64,000 nucleotides of DNA from Symbiodinium sp. CCMP2592 (GCA_905221615.1 CAJNDT010000990.1:1-64000), one strand, 5' to 3'; shown: positions 33,859 to 43,964, counted from the stretch's first letter. Made by a program: numbers and translations. Notes: a model not told the origin generated them from the sequence alone.

Positions 33859-34350
33859 TTTACCGAAGGGTGGTAGAGCTTTGGGTCTTGGGCCAGTTTA
33901 GTCTAGGGCGTAGAGCACGGCGAGAAGAAAAGAGTGGTTCCAGCTTAATGCGAGATGCCGACAGCACATATCCAGAATGCCACATCGGGCGAAGACTGCT
34001 CTGAACCTCAAAATCCAGATATCTGTTCTGCCACCCGAAGAGGCCATAACCGAAATATTGCACCCTGAGTCCTAAAAGCACCTAGTAGGCTCTTGGAAAC
34101 GATGGGTGTAGAATAAGGGTTACAGGTCTTGTATGGCTAGCTTTATAAGGGCTCCAGAAGGGTTTACAGGATGTATAGGGTTTTAAACGGGCTCTACAAG
34201 GGTTTATAGGTCCCATATAGCTTCACTTGAGGGTGGTCTGGGTGCTTCACACACATAGGGTTTTATTCAGGTTGAGTTAGGATGTACGGTTGCAGCAACC
34301 TCAGGTTAAGAGTATTATGGATTACGTTTTCAGGGTTTAGTGGTGTGGGT
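33859..34350. other. Spacer
   Basis: A minus frame 33860-34081 is open but unsupported. 34100-34215 repeats GGGTTTACAGG/GGGCTCTACAAGGG words. TTTAGGG at 34340-34360. Confidence 0.35.
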
Positions 34351-34815
34351 TTAGGGTTTAGGACGAAGTAGTGTATCCTTCCATCGAGTATTCATGTTCC
34401 ACTGCTGCGATATTGCATGCTGGCCTCTTGAGATAACTCCTCCCTGGTTGGATCCCCCTGTTTGATGGTTTTTCACATCGGAAGACGTACAATTTGAGGA
34501 TATTTTGAGGTATGCATGTTGAAGGTGCTCTATCTGAATCCCAAAGTGAACTTCTACATCATCTGTTCTCCGTACTGTTAAATCATCTGCGCTGCATTTT
34601 CGGAACTTCCATCCTAAATCCCAAACCATACTTCCTATCTCGTCATAAACCCTTAGCCTAAAGCCTAATCCCAAAACGGTACATCCCATCTCATGTTCAG
34701 GAGAGTTGCGCAGAAGGGCGGCAAGCTCTTCGTCGCTGAGGGGGCAGCCGTCCCTCAGTTGGGATTGCTGTAAACTGCAAATCTTAAACCCTAAACCGAA
34801 GCTTGTTTGGGCCAA
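34351..34815 (-). CDS. Possible exon(s), part of a 154-codon minus frame
   Basis: Only part of this frame looks coding. After a GGTTTAAGATTTGCAG acceptor-like motif (about 34770) it reads SLQQSQLRDGCPLSDEELAA and LLRNSPEHEM, an amphipathic acidic segment. It then passes through a GLGFRL stretch that is translated TTTAGGG repeat. The far part (ADDLTVRRTDDVEVHFGIQI) may be a second exon. Intron boundaries in the repeat stretch are likely but not fixed. Confidence 0.35.
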   Translation of the reverse strand: MAQTSFGLGFKICSLQQSQLRDGCPLSDEELAALLRNSPEHEMGCTVLGLGFRLRVYDEIGSMVWDLGWKFRKCSADDLTVRRTDDVEVHFGIQIEHLQHAYLKISSNCTSSDVKNHQTGGSNQGGVISRGQHAISQQWNMNTRWKDTLLRPKP

Positions 34816-35163
34816 AGTTTAGGGTTTCGGCAGGGTTTTCCCTTCAGTTCGAGCCCTAAACCTCCTGTAAATCCTAACCTCAACGACGCTGAGTCACTCG
34901 GGCGCGGCTACATCCCAGAATAAAGGGTGCTGGGTCTCATCCTGCTTGAACTCTGCCGTAGGCACCAGAATTTCGAACCTTTAGTTCTCCTGTGATTCCA
35001 GGGCCTAAGGCTAAGCCGAATAAGGCTGTCAGGTAATTACAAGCTTTTCTAAGGGAGTTGAGGGTCTAGGCTTGAACAGTAGGGAGTATTCTGCAAGTAT
35101 ACAGGGGCGAGTTCGAATGTTATGAGTGCTCGGACGTTATCCGTGGCAGCCTGCAAGTGATAA
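34816..35163. other. Spacer
   Basis: Mixed sequence; 35095-35165 has a short open plus frame reading YRGEFECYECSDVIRG that may belong to the adjacent coding remnant. Confidence 0.3.
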
Positions 35164-35570
35164 ATGCTAAGAGACGTACAACACACAGGTGTGCAGACCC
35201 TCTTAGAGGTCTGGATGTGTTTTATTGAAGACCGTCCTGTCCAAGACTCAGCACTAGAAAGGCTTCGTCATGCTATGACTATACCAAGGCTCGTGCATTC
35301 TTGCCCATATGGCGCCTTGGAGTGGCATCATACTCTAAACCCCCATCTCACAAGGTCGCGCATTCCGAGTCCTTCGCACAGGCTTGGGGTAAGCTCCAGG
35401 GTACGATGCAAGAATCGTTGAAGCTATATCGACTACTGATACAAGCCCCACAGCTCGGTCAAATATCCTCAGAAGCAGCGGAAAGCAGCAGGTGTGATCG
35501 ATGCAGGCAGTGTTTTGTGTCCACTCTGAACCTTTGCGAACATGCCTTCGGGGCCTTCATAACCGAATAG
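35164..35570 (+). pseudogene. Probable coding remnant with a frame change
   Basis: The first half in one frame reads VQTLLEVWMCFIEDRPVQDS, then ALERLRHAMTIPRLVH. From about 35300 a second frame is better, reading ESFAQAWGKLQGTMQESLKL, then QAPQLGQISSEAAESSRCDR and a Cys-rich end (CRQCF...CEHAFGAFITE) to TAG. Either a +1/-1 change near 35300-35340 broke the gene or a small intron lies there. The CDRCRQC cluster hints at metal binding but matches no family I can name. Confidence 0.35.
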
Positions 35571-35645
35571 GGTTTTGGGGCATATTTTACTATACTTACA
35601 TTGAGGAGCCCGCAAAACAGTGTTGGTAGTTCAGGCCCAGCCTAT
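35558..35645. mobile_element. Foldback element, family I (decayed copy)
   Basis: CGAATAGGGTTTTGGGGC, TTTACTATACTTACATT and AACAGTGTTGGTAGTTCAGG match the family I interior, but both outer arms are eroded. It overlaps the end of the coding remnant, whose TAG stop lies in the element. Confidence 0.6.
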
Positions 35646-35667
35646 ATCTGGACCATCATTCTCATCT

Positions 35668-35725
35668 CATATAAGGGATCCTAGCACTAATCCTCCTAAA
35701 GCCATGTTCCAACTTTCTGGCTTCT
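35668..35725. mobile_element. Half foldback element, family J (copy J2)
   Basis: Shares AGGGATCCTAGCACTAATCC and ATGTTCCAACTTTCTGG with J1 (8619). The left arm is lost. Confidence 0.65.
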
Positions 35726-36477
35726 ACCATACATCTTTCGGGGCCCAAGCTCGTCATCGAGAAGGCGGGCGAAGGAGGTCATGTCCAATCCCTGGCGGTT
35801 TAGGGTTTAGGGGTTTAGGCTTTTGGGGGTGGCTACTTGGGGTGGAACCTTTAAATCAGGGATTTTTGGAGATCCTTTGTTACGCTGAGTGTCCCACACC
35901 TCCCCCCCTGCCTATATGGAGTACAAGATAGTTAGAGCTCTTTCTTATTGCTTTGTAAAGGAGGCTTTTCTAATTTAGAGTTCACTTGAAGCTAGCTATT
36001 CACTAGTGGTATATTATTACCTGACCCCTAAACCCTGAAACGTGGCGCACACTAGGGGGGGACATGTTGTCCTGCATGCTTTCAGAATTTAGATGTCGAG
36101 GCATGGAAAGCTTTTCAGATGTTGAGGGTTTAGGGTTAGGGTTTTAGGGCTTAGGGTTCAGAGTTTGGGGTTAAGGATGAAGGTTAAAAGGATCGGGTAA
36201 GGTTTCGCACGAATATGTCCGGGCTCTGACATGTGTGAAACAGACTGATTCTGGTAAGAGGCTGCAAGTTGTCGAATGTGCTGCCTAGGTAAAGCCTGAA
36301 CAAATACCAGTTTGTCCTCAGTGTTTACCATTCTTCTTTTTATATTATTACATTCAACACACTACTCGAAGATTCTAAACTATTATTCCCTAGTGTTTTC
36401 TATTCTTGTCATTGTTCTTGTATAATAGTAATAGCATTCAACACCCTACTCGAAGGATTAAACACCCCCTATACTAC
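35726..36477. other. Spacer with a local duplication
   Basis: TTTAGGG words at 35800-35820 and 36125-36160. ATTCAACACACTACTCGAAG (36353) recurs about 83 bp later as ATTCAACACCCTACTCGAAG (36436). No gene. Confidence 0.45.
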
Positions 36478-36667
36478 CCTACAGAGAGCCCAATACCCCT
36501 AAATTCAGGAATATACCTTAAATCATTAGGGGCTTCATATGATGATCTAGAGCTATATTCCTTAACTAAGGGGTATACGAGCCCCCTAAACCCTGAACCC
36601 TGTCGATCCCTTAAAGGGACCCTGGGCCCTAAGTATTCCTTAACTAAGGCGTCTTGGGCTCTCTGGG
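36478..36667. mobile_element. Composite family D element (copy D4), left arm of large inverted repeat
   Basis: A normal family D left half plus core (to TAACTAAGGGGTATACGAGC), then an added segment with CCCTGAACCCTGTCGATCCC, TTAAAGGGACCCTGGGCCC and a second D right arm. The whole 190 bp is repeated in reverse at 36717-36904. Confidence 0.88.
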
Positions 36668-36716
36668 CCTACACCCAATCTGAGTCTTGACCTTTTTTAT
36701 CTGCCTTAGACCTGAA

Positions 36717-36904
36717 CCCAGAGAGCCCAATACGCCTTAGTTAAGGACTACTTAGGGCCCAGGGCCCCTTTAAGGGATCGATAGGGTTCAGGGCTTAGGG
36801 GCCTCGTATACCCCTTAGTTAAGGAATATAGCTCTACATCCTCGTATGAAGCCCCTAATGATTTCAGGTATATTCCTTCATTAAGGGGTATGGGGCTCTC
36901 TGGG
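36717..36904. mobile_element. Composite family D element (copy D5), right arm of large inverted repeat
   Basis: The reverse complement of D4 with a few mismatches along its full length, separated from it by 49 bp. Both copies contain the same unusual internal segment, so one arose from the other by inverted duplication, not by two independent insertions. Confidence 0.88.
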
Positions 36905-37457
36905 AATCCTAAAGCCCGAACCTGGAAGAGTAGGGTGCAAGATGTGGTTTTGTTTCCAGATTCAGACTCAGGCTACTTTTGGGTGTCCAGGGCACTGGTT
37001 CAGCCTGCTAAGTTGTGGCCTTTTTGGGCTTGGGATCTAGGGTTTCGGGCTTGGCGTTTAGGTTGTTAGGGCTTGGGGTTGAAGCACCACCTTGAGCCCT
37101 AAACCCAAAACTCAAAACCCTGGACCCTCAAACCCCAAATCCCTGCACCCTAAAACCCTAAACCCTGAACCCTAAAACCCTGAACCCTAAACCCTGAAAC
37201 CCTGAATCCTAAAACCCTAAACCATTAAACCCCAAATCCTCAGCCCCTCCACTCCACGGACCCCCCGCGCGCCCGCCTGTGAAGGGGCGCAGCGATATTC
37301 GGTGCAAAGGTTCTGATACTCCTTCGAACTTGAGCGTAGCGGGTGCAGCGTTCATGTCCTACTTGGAGGATCATGAGACTTAGTAAGTAAGGTTATAAGT
37401 ACCTTAATTGGGGTTATAAGTAGAATTACCAAGGGCTGTAAAAGGTTGAGAATTTCG
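36905..37457. other. Spacer with CCCTAAA array and family H remnant
   Basis: 37081-37235 is a CCCTAAA/CCCTGAA array. 37370-37430 (GACTTAGTAAGTAAGGTTAT, then GGGGTTATAAGTAG) is a partial family H element. Confidence 0.6.
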
Positions 37458-37567
37458 CCCAGGGAGCCCAATACCCCTTAATTAAGGAATATAGCTTAAA
37501 TCATAATATGAAGCCCCTAAAGGTTTCAGGTATATTCCCTGAATTAAGGGGTATTGGGCTCTCTGGG
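37458..37567. mobile_element. Foldback element, family D (copy D6)
   Basis: CCCAGGGAGCCCAATACCCC with intact complement at the right end. Core TTAATTAAGGAATATAGC and TATATTCCCTGAATTAAGG. The cleanest single copy of the family here. Confidence 0.9.
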
Positions 37568-37921
37568 TTCGTGCCTGAGCATTATGATTTTCGGCTGTCT
37601 CGGGCATAAGTATAGGGTCGTCGGATGGTTTAGGATGAAATCAATTTCGCCTTCTCTCTAGGGAAGGCTTGCCCACAGGATCAACTGCCGGAGCTCGTAG
37701 GCCAGAAGGGGCAGGACTCGCAACGAATCCGAAGCGTCCCTTAAATACTACCTGATGTCATCCCTGATTTTCAGGTCCTGAATATGTCTCAAACTGTTCC
37801 TATAATTGGGAACAGCTATCCCGTTGCAGTCCGACTATAACATATGATATGCCATGCCATAAACCCCTCTTCCAGTTATATATTCGGACCCCTACAGGTA
37901 CATAACCATAGGCCCTCTGGG

Positions 37922-38300
37922 CACCGAAGCCCCTAAACCCAAGTTGACCCTAAACCCTAAACCCCTAAAGCCCTAAACCCTAAACCCCTAAAACCCTAAA
38001 CCCTAAAACCCTGAAGCCCTAAATCCCTAAACCCCTAAACCCTAAACCCAAGGCCCACGAGAGCCCCAAACCCGACGAGGAGTGAAAACCAAAGGCAGCA
38101 GAGCTCCTCAGCCTCAGCAAGCACGGCTTATCAGGTATGGTTTAGGGTTAATTAGGGTTTTAGGGTTTTAGGGTTTTAGGGGTTTAGGGTTGAGATTAAG
38201 GTTCAGGGTTTAGGGTTGGGATTAGGGTTTAGGCTTTAGGAGTTTAGGGTTTTAGGGGTTTAGGATTTAAGGTTTAGGGGTTTAGGGTTAGGGGTCAGTC
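37922..38300. repeat. Convergent telomere-like arrays (CCCTAAA then TTTAGGG)
   Basis: 37922-38060 is CCCTAAA/CCCTAAAA; 38138-38300 is TTTAGGG/TTTTAGGG. The orientation flips across an approximately 80-bp unique segment, giving an imperfect inverted repeat of arrays. The same arrangement is at 61208-61412. Confidence 0.85.
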
Positions 38301-38446
38301 AGGAAGGTTTCCTGTAGGTTCTGGGAGGTTCTACTACAGGGTTCCGTCAGGCAATATGGCATTGGTGGACTTTTCCCGGTTTGTCAGGGCATGTTTTGCT
38401 TAGCACTGCTGCAGCATCCGATGCAAGCACGCATATCTTGGTTTGA

Positions 38447-38843
38447 TCATGCTGCGCCTCCTATGCTGTTTGACTCAAATTGGTTGTTGAACGCAGAGGT
38501 CTCTCGCGAATTTGTGTATCCTGCAGCTCTAATTAACCGCTTACTGTAGAAGCAGCAGGACGGGTTTTGGGAAGGTGTGCAACTTCCAATCCCAAACCCT
38601 AGACACGCAAATTTTGAACAACACGATTGTCCATCCCCAAACCCTAGGCCCCGAACCCTAGACACTAAACTCTTCCTATACTCAGGATTCCACTCGAAGT
38701 TCAAGGAAGGAGTCAGGATGTTGAGGGTTGAGGGTTTAGGGCAAGATTCGTTCGGGTATGCTCGGCTGGAGCTTACTGGGCTTCAAGGATTTCATGAAGG
38801 AGACCTAACTTGCCTTCTGAACTTCCTAAACCCGTTACATTAA
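38447..38843. other. Possible coding segment, strand undecided
   Basis: Plus 38577-38843 reads FGYARLELTGLQGFHEGDLT to TAA. Minus 38447-38704 reads FYSKRLIRAAGYTNSRETSA near its end. Each frame passes through CCCTAGAC telomere-like words. Neither has convincing splice sites. Confidence 0.25.
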
Positions 38844-39324
38844 ACCCTGTAGACCCCAGGTAGCAGGGTGCTTGCGCTTAAATCTCCCCAGAAGGTAGCG
38901 CACCTATAGCCCTTTATCCGATGGTTCTACTTAAGTTCATACAGAAGATCACTTGAAATCCCCTACCCAAAACATCCCAAAACCCGAAACACAGCATCTG
39001 CAACCCGAAATCATCCCCCCCAATCCCCGAATCTGTTGACTGCCAAAGCTCCCCTGCAAACCTTAACCTAGGGCTTTATTAACTAGAATAGGTCTTTAGT
39101 TCGTGGAGTGTATCAATATACAAGGCGTGTATAATATATATATATATATGTATATGTGTATATATATATACTCTCCTTATGGAGTAGTTGTATACATATA
39201 CATACATATAACTACTGTACTGTAATGTATTGATTCGGACCTCCAAACAATCAGCTTCCTTGCCCTGGCTGCTGACCTAGCGATGGCCTAGCATCGGGCG
39301 CTTCGAAACAAGCTATGCAGCTAT
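38844..39324. other. Spacer with TA-rich patch
   Basis: 39128-39210 holds TATATATATATG and TACATATACATACATATA runs. The remainder is CCCAAAC-like spacer. Confidence 0.5.
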
Positions 39325-39433
39325 TTGGAGGTTCATGGGTAGTTATAAGTGGGGCTATAAGCCCCTTGATACGGATAATAAGTATAGTTGCCCTACTTAT
39401 AACCCTGCTTGAAACTACCCATGAACCTCCAAG
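39325..39433. mobile_element. Foldback element, family C (copy C2)
   Basis: Arms TTGGAGGTTCATGGGTAGTT and AACTACCCATGAACCTCCAA around ATAAGTGGGGCTATAAGCCC. A partial left arm (GGTTCATGGGTAGTTGC) follows at 39449. Confidence 0.9.
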
Positions 39434-39913
39434 TAGTCCCCTACTTAAAGGTTCATGGGTAGTTGCACGCATGCCTCTCAGTACTGTGATTGGGGGTTTA
39501 GGTGGTTCACGTGAGTGTGGCCACCCCAAAGTACTTCTTGACTTTACAAAAACCATCCGTCATCAAACTCAAATCCGAAACCGTCAATCCCAAACCAAAC
39601 CCAAAACTGCAAACCCCACTCCCCCACCCGAAAGCCCCCACAATTCAAAACTACACACCTCAACCTTATTCACATCTTCCTAACCTCATCCCCAAACCCG
39701 AAAGACAATGTAAAAGGAGATGAGAGCACGGCCCACTCAAACTCAGAGCCGTCGAAGCCTCTGGTGGGAGCTGCTTCTCGTAGGGATGGGGGCATTGAGA
39801 TTCCAGTCTATTGGCGTTTACCAAGTTCAGGGGTTTGGGGTTCAGGGGCTTGGGCTTTACCGTAGGATGAAGGATCATACTGCAAGAGCAGAGCCGGTCC
39901 CATGGTATGCACA
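39434..39913. other. Spacer
   Basis: CCCAAACC-type words over 39570-39700; overlapping unsupported frames on both strands to 39900. Confidence 0.35.
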
Positions 39914-40017
39914 TGGGTGGTTGTCAAAATTGGGGTCCCTTGTTGGGTACCCTAAATACTAGTTGCCGTACTATAATAGGGACCCACAAAAGGGACCATC
40001 ATTTTGACAACTACCCA
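39914..40017. mobile_element. Foldback element, family B (copy B3)
   Basis: Arms TGGGTGGTTGTCAAAATTGG and ATTTTGACAACTACCCA with the standard centre. CA precedes and follows. Confidence 0.9.
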
Positions 40018-40876
40018 CATCCCACGGCTCATTGCCAAGCCTGCTAAGTTACGGGTTTTGAAGAGGCGCTGGAGTTTGGGGCTCAAAGCATCCAATGTAG
40101 CTCATTTTTTGGGCCCTGCATTGGTTTTTCATTCAGACCCTCACAATAAAGGTGATCAGCCGCGCGCAAGGAACTACAGTGCAGATTCGAAGTCAAGGTG
40201 CTGCCCGCGAGGCTCGGTGGCTCATCTGGCTGTGGATTCGGGGTTCAGGGTTTCGGGCTTTTCCGAAACAAGAATCAGGGAACAACCTCAAACCCTACTT
40301 AAGCCTGAACCTCGAACCTCAAACTCCACCAACCTGCCATCCCAACAGCAAAAACAAAGTATCCCTTTAAATTAACACCCTCGAAACCTGTACAACACCT
40401 GCTAACCCTTAAACCCTGCCTCAAAAAAAAGCCTCAACTCAAAGAATCCGCTAGTCGAGCCACCGAAGCTGTCGGCGAAGCTTCGCAGCTCTTTGTCGTA
40501 GAGAAACCCGTCCTCAGTTGTTCACAAGGACACTTAAGGACTGAATCAGGCCCATTTAAGGAAGCATAGCTACCCCTCTAAGGGTCCCGTATACGGCTTT
40601 TTGTTCAGAAGTTCATGGCTTATGAGAGCTTGGGGTGTCGGCTTTTGCATAAGGTTGAGGGGGGGGGCTTAGGGTTTTACGGTTCTACGGGTGTTTTACG
40701 CTTTTAGGGTTTAGGATTTGAGCTTAGGATGGCTTCGGTTGCGAACGGGGTCAGAAGTTTGAGTTCGAAGTGGCCAGGGTTGGGCGTTTGGTCCAGTGAT
40801 TTGAAGTGGTTGGTCAGGCGGTCGGGATGCGGCTATATGGAGTAGTTTGCTAGTTTCGCCATAATGGAGCCCCAAA
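40018..40876. other. Spacer with weak exon-like patch
   Basis: 40140-40235 plus reads GDQPRARNYSADSKSRCCPR, then turns into TTTAGGG-derived text. A G run lies at 40659-40667. No gene called. Confidence 0.35.
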
Positions 40877-40980
40877 TGGGAGTTTCCGAAAATACGGGAC
40901 CCTAATATAATACCTTAAATAGTAGGATCCTTATTGTAAGGACCCCAAAATCAGGTACCCCTAATGTTCGGAAACTCCCA
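40877..40980. mobile_element. Foldback element, family A (copy A3)
   Basis: TGGGAGTTTCCGAAAAT and TTCGGAAACTCCCA arms; core CCTTAAATAGTAGGATCC. Flanked by AA on each side, not TA. Confidence 0.87.
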
Positions 40981-41295
40981 AATATACACCCACCGACCCT
41001 CCTAAGGAGCTCTCTATACCAAAACCCTTGACATAAACCGCCGATGTGTTTCATGGGTCCCTGAGAGAGAGAACCGCCGGTGTGTGCTTGCTGCTTCCTT
41101 TGGCGCTTTAGGGCTTTAATGTTCAGGGCTGTAAGGGTTTAGGGGCGTTCCTGGCTTCTGGATTTAGTGCTTCGGGGTTTTGGGTCGGAACTTGAGACCT
41201 TGGGGCTAAACCCCCTCAGCCAGCCAGTGCTTCAATAGGAACTTCGGAACACTGTTTCGAAGCAGCCTGCAACTACCCTAAACCCTGAATCATAT
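40981..41295. other. Spacer
   Basis: TTTAGGG-like words at 41105-41170; nothing else seen. Confidence 0.4.
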
Positions 41296-41380
41296 GGGTG
41301 GTGGTCTAAATTAGGGTCCCTTTCTTGGGATACCCTAAATTTTTGGGGTACCCTAAATAAGAGGTGCCGTATTATAATAT
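41296..41380. mobile_element. Truncated foldback element, family B (copy B4)
   Basis: Left arm and centre present (TGGGTGGTGGTCTAAATTAG, GAGGTGCCGTATTATAATA). The right arm is replaced by a TA microsatellite at 41383-41450, which may have expanded from the element's own TATAATA. Confidence 0.75.
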
Positions 41381-41450
41381 AACATAATATATATGTATAT
41401 ATATATATATATATGTATATACATATATATATATATATATATACACATCA
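41381..41450. repeat. TA/TATG microsatellite
   Basis: TA runs broken by TATG and ACATA. Confidence 0.9.
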
Positions 41451-41630
41451 CAACCAGTCTGGACTAAAGCCTGAAGAGGGCTTTAGGCGCAGCATCAGGG
41501 AACTTACAAGCTTGGGAGGAGTACCCCAGGTGCCGAATCTGCAGATGCCGACACCCCCCTCCCTCCCAAATCCTGCACGCCTTACGCATTCAAAAACACG
41601 GTTTCCTTGTTCGATAGCTTAAACTGCTAA

Positions 41631-41750
41631 ACCCGAAACCCTAAAAACCTTAAACCCTAAACCCTGAAACCCTGAACCCTAAAACCCTAAACTCTAAACC
41701 CTGAAACCCTGAACCCTAAAACCCTAAACCATAAAACCCCAAATCCCAAG
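41631..41750. repeat. CCCTAAA/CCCTGAA array
   Basis: CCCTAAA units mixed with CCCTGAAA. The variant order resembles the array at 37140-37230. Confidence 0.8.
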
Positions 41751-41781
41751 CCTACTAAACTCCTCAACAAGAACCCAGCGG

Positions 41782-41995
41782 AATACTAATGCTAATACTC
41801 ATACTAATACTAATACTTGCTGTACGTATACATAGAAATACTAATACCAATACTAATACGGGGGTTTCCGAAAATGGGGGACCCTAATGTAGTACCCCAA
41901 ATAGTAGGATCCTTATTATAAGGACCCCCAAAGTAAGGTACCAATACTAAACCCTAAACCCTAAACCACTAATACCAATACTAATACTAATCGAA
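41782..41995. repeat. TACTAA repeat split by family A element
   Basis: ACTAATACTAATGC-like hexamers at 41782-41858 and 41938-41995. Between them lies a family A element lacking its right arm (41860-41942, GGGGTTTCCGAAAATGGGGG, then GTAGGATCC). The element apparently landed inside the hexamer repeat. Confidence 0.8.
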
Positions 41996-42103
41996 AGGAG
42001 ACCTCAGGCTCCGGCACCATCTTCGTCCAACACATAGAAGAGTGTTGCCTGATGAGCTCCGGGTTGGGTTTCTAAAAGTTTCAGGGTTTAGGGTTAGGTC
42101 ATA

Positions 42104-42298
42104 TTAGGTTATGTTAGGTCTTAGGTTTTTGGGGTTTGTCTCCAGAAGTTCAAGGTTTAAGAGTTGGCGATGCTGGTAAAGCCGTAAACCCGGCAGTCTA
42201 ACATCAACTGCCCAGAATTGGGGTACCGCGGTGATCCTCCTATCCCGAAACAATAGAGCCTCCTGGCTAGATTGGCTACTGCGCGAAGTGTTCTGCAT
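42104..42298 (-). CDS. Possible exon/ORF, unknown product (64 codons)
   Basis: ATG-initiated minus frame, Ser/Arg/Leu-rich: NTSRSSQSSQEALLFRDRRI, then VPQFWAVDVRLPGLRLYQHR and QLLNLELLETNP. The reading degrades into TTTAGGG-like spacer after about 42125, where a splice donor would be expected. No domain recognised, but the composition is clearly unlike the spacer. Confidence 0.36.
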   Translation of the reverse strand: MQNTSRSSQSSQEALLFRDRRITAVPQFWAVDVRLPGLRLYQHRQLLNLELLETNPKNLRPNIT

Positions 42299-42460
42299 GG
42301 CATGCTTCCTAGATCCCTAAATCAGAAACCCTAAGTTGCAAGGACAATGCTGCCTTCATCTCCGCACGCTGCACGCCGCGCGCGTCTCCCTGCTCCACCA
42401 CGCGCTCACCTAACTTCGGTAGCATCCCAGGGTTCAGGGTTTGGTGCAGGGTTTACCAGG
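42299..42460. other. Spacer
   Basis: GC-rich patch at 42355-42410 (CGCACGCTGCACGCCGCGCG), otherwise telomere-like. Confidence 0.35.
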
Positions 42461-42545
42461 ACCCCCCCAAGTGCCCTTTAATATAGTCCTTATGGCTATT
42501 AATAGGGGGTATTAAGGTTATTTTAGAGGGCAGTTGGGGGGTTTA
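42461..42545. mobile_element. Foldback element, single copy (family N)
   Basis: ACCCCCCCAAGTGCCCTTTA and AGAGGGCAGTTGGGGGGTTT arms around ATATAGTCCTTATGGCTATT. It has the same style as the other families but no second copy in the window. Confidence 0.65.
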
Positions 42546-43073
42546 GCTAGGGTTGCTTGAACCTTCAACCCTACATCCTGAACCTTACATCAGAAACCCC
42601 ATCACATATTGCATCATCTCAAGGATGCCTAACTAGACCGTGCCCTAGACGCTAAACTGCTAAACCCCATCTTGCCTAGTATAACGAGGTTCCAGCTTCC
42701 TATGAGGACCTGAGAGAGGGTCTGCTAATCCAGCTTTTCAGGCTTTTCAATGCTGTGTTGTTGTTGGGACATAGGTTTCGGGGGGCACTGGCAATCTAGG
42801 ATTTCGGAGTGTAGGTTTTGCCCTCTACAAAAAGTCGCCCCGCTGAAACGCATATGTGTTGTCGACACAAGCGTTCAGGCTTCCCCAGACCCAGTGACAT
42901 CCGCATAGGGGATATCTTATGCGCGACCCTAAGCCCTAAACCCTGAACCCCAAACCCGTAAACCCTAAACCCTGAACTCTGAACCACTAAACCCTAATCC
43001 CTATACCCTAAACCCCAAACCCGTAAACCCTAAACCCTGAACTCTGAATCACCAAACCCTAATCCCTATACCC
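42546..43073. other. Spacer with CCCTAAA array
   Basis: 42928-43073 contains a near-duplicate of about 67 bp (CCCCAAACCCGTAAACCCTA and onward appears at 42947 and 43013). This shows recent local duplication of a degenerate array. Confidence 0.6.
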
Positions 43074-43177
43074 TACCTTAACCTACCAAACCCTACTTTT
43101 TTCTAGGTTCTTATTATTAAGCCTAATATGGAATTTATAGGGACCCTACAGAAAGTAGGTTTTGGTAGGTTAAGGTA
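43074..43177. mobile_element. Foldback element, single copy (family O)
   Basis: Arms TACCTTAACCTACCAAACCC and its complement, with ACTTTTT/AAAGT continuing. Near-perfect 25-bp arms. Interior TTATTATTAAGCCTAATATG. Confidence 0.88.
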
Positions 43178-43218
43178 CCCTGAGCCGAGAGACCAAAGCA
43201 ATGTCTCCCAGGAGTAAT

Positions 43219-43409
43219 GTAGGAACCTGATTAGGAAACCTTGGGGTTCCTTTTATGGGAGTTTCCGGAAATTGGGGGTACCTTATTCTGGGGTCCCTAA
43301 AGAAAGGATCCTACTATTTTGGGTATCAGGGTCCCCTATTTTTGGAAACTCCCATATGAGCCCTACTATTTTGGGGTTATAGGCCCAGGTATCTTAAGCA
43401 GGTTCCTAC
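43219..43409. mobile_element. Foldback element, family E (copy E2), interrupted by family A
   Basis: Outer arms GTAGGAACCTGATTAGGAAA and AAGCAGGTTCCTAC; interior TTTTGGGGTTATAGGCCCAG as in E1. The centre is split by a complete family A element at 43256-43354. Confidence 0.92.
43256..43354. mobile_element. Foldback element, family A (copy A5), nested, TA target duplication
   Basis: TGGGAGTTTCCGGAAATTGG to TTTTTGGAAACTCCCA, flanked by TA on both sides. The unoccupied E1 and E3 copies have a single CTTATATG at this point, so the TA duplication is supported by comparison. Confidence 0.93.
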
Positions 43410-43462
43410 ATTCGGGGTTTAAGACTACTACACTATAGAATCGTATGATTGATCCCTTATAA

Positions 43463-43964
43463 AAGCCTTTAAGGAACCCATAGAAGCCCTCAAGGAACCC
43501 ATAGAAGCCTTTAAGAAACCCATAGAACCCTTTAAGGAACCCATAGAAGCCTTTAAAGAACCCATAGAAGCCTATAAGGAACCCATAGAACCCTTTAAGG
43601 AACCCTTAACGAAAGCCTTTAAGGAACCCATAGAAGCCTTTAAGGAACCCATAGAAGCCTGTAAGGAACCCATAGAAGCCTTCAAAGAACCCATAGAAGC
43701 CTTTAAGGAACCCATAGAAGCCTTTAAGGAACCCATAGAAGCCTTTAAGGAACCCATAGAAGCCTTTAAGGAACCCGCAGGACCCTTTAAGGAACCCATA
43801 GAACCCTTTAAGGAACCCATAGAACCCTTTAAGGAACCCATAGAAGCCTTTAAGGGACCCATAGAACCCTTTAGGGAACCCTTAACGAAAGCCTTTAAGG
43901 AACCCTTAACGGAACCCTTTAAGGAACCCATAGAACCCTTTAAGGAACCCTTAACGGAACCACT
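43463..43964. repeat. 21-bp minisatellite, about 24 units
   Basis: Unit GAACCCATAGAAGCCTTTAA(G), with variants GAACCC for GAAGCC and TTAACGGAACC for CATAGAAGCC. The unit length is a multiple of three, so all frames tend to stay open or closed together. The core resembles the GGGTTCCTTTAAAGG spacer words, from which it may have expanded. Confidence 0.95.

Noticed and set aside
39315-39683. 122-codon plus ORF
   Set aside because: Its first third is translated family C element and its last third translated CCCAAAC-type spacer.
43572-43960. Treating the heptapeptide repeat alone as proof of a gene
   Set aside because: A 21-bp repeat free of stops stays open automatically; kept only as a low-confidence call because of the unique N-terminal part.
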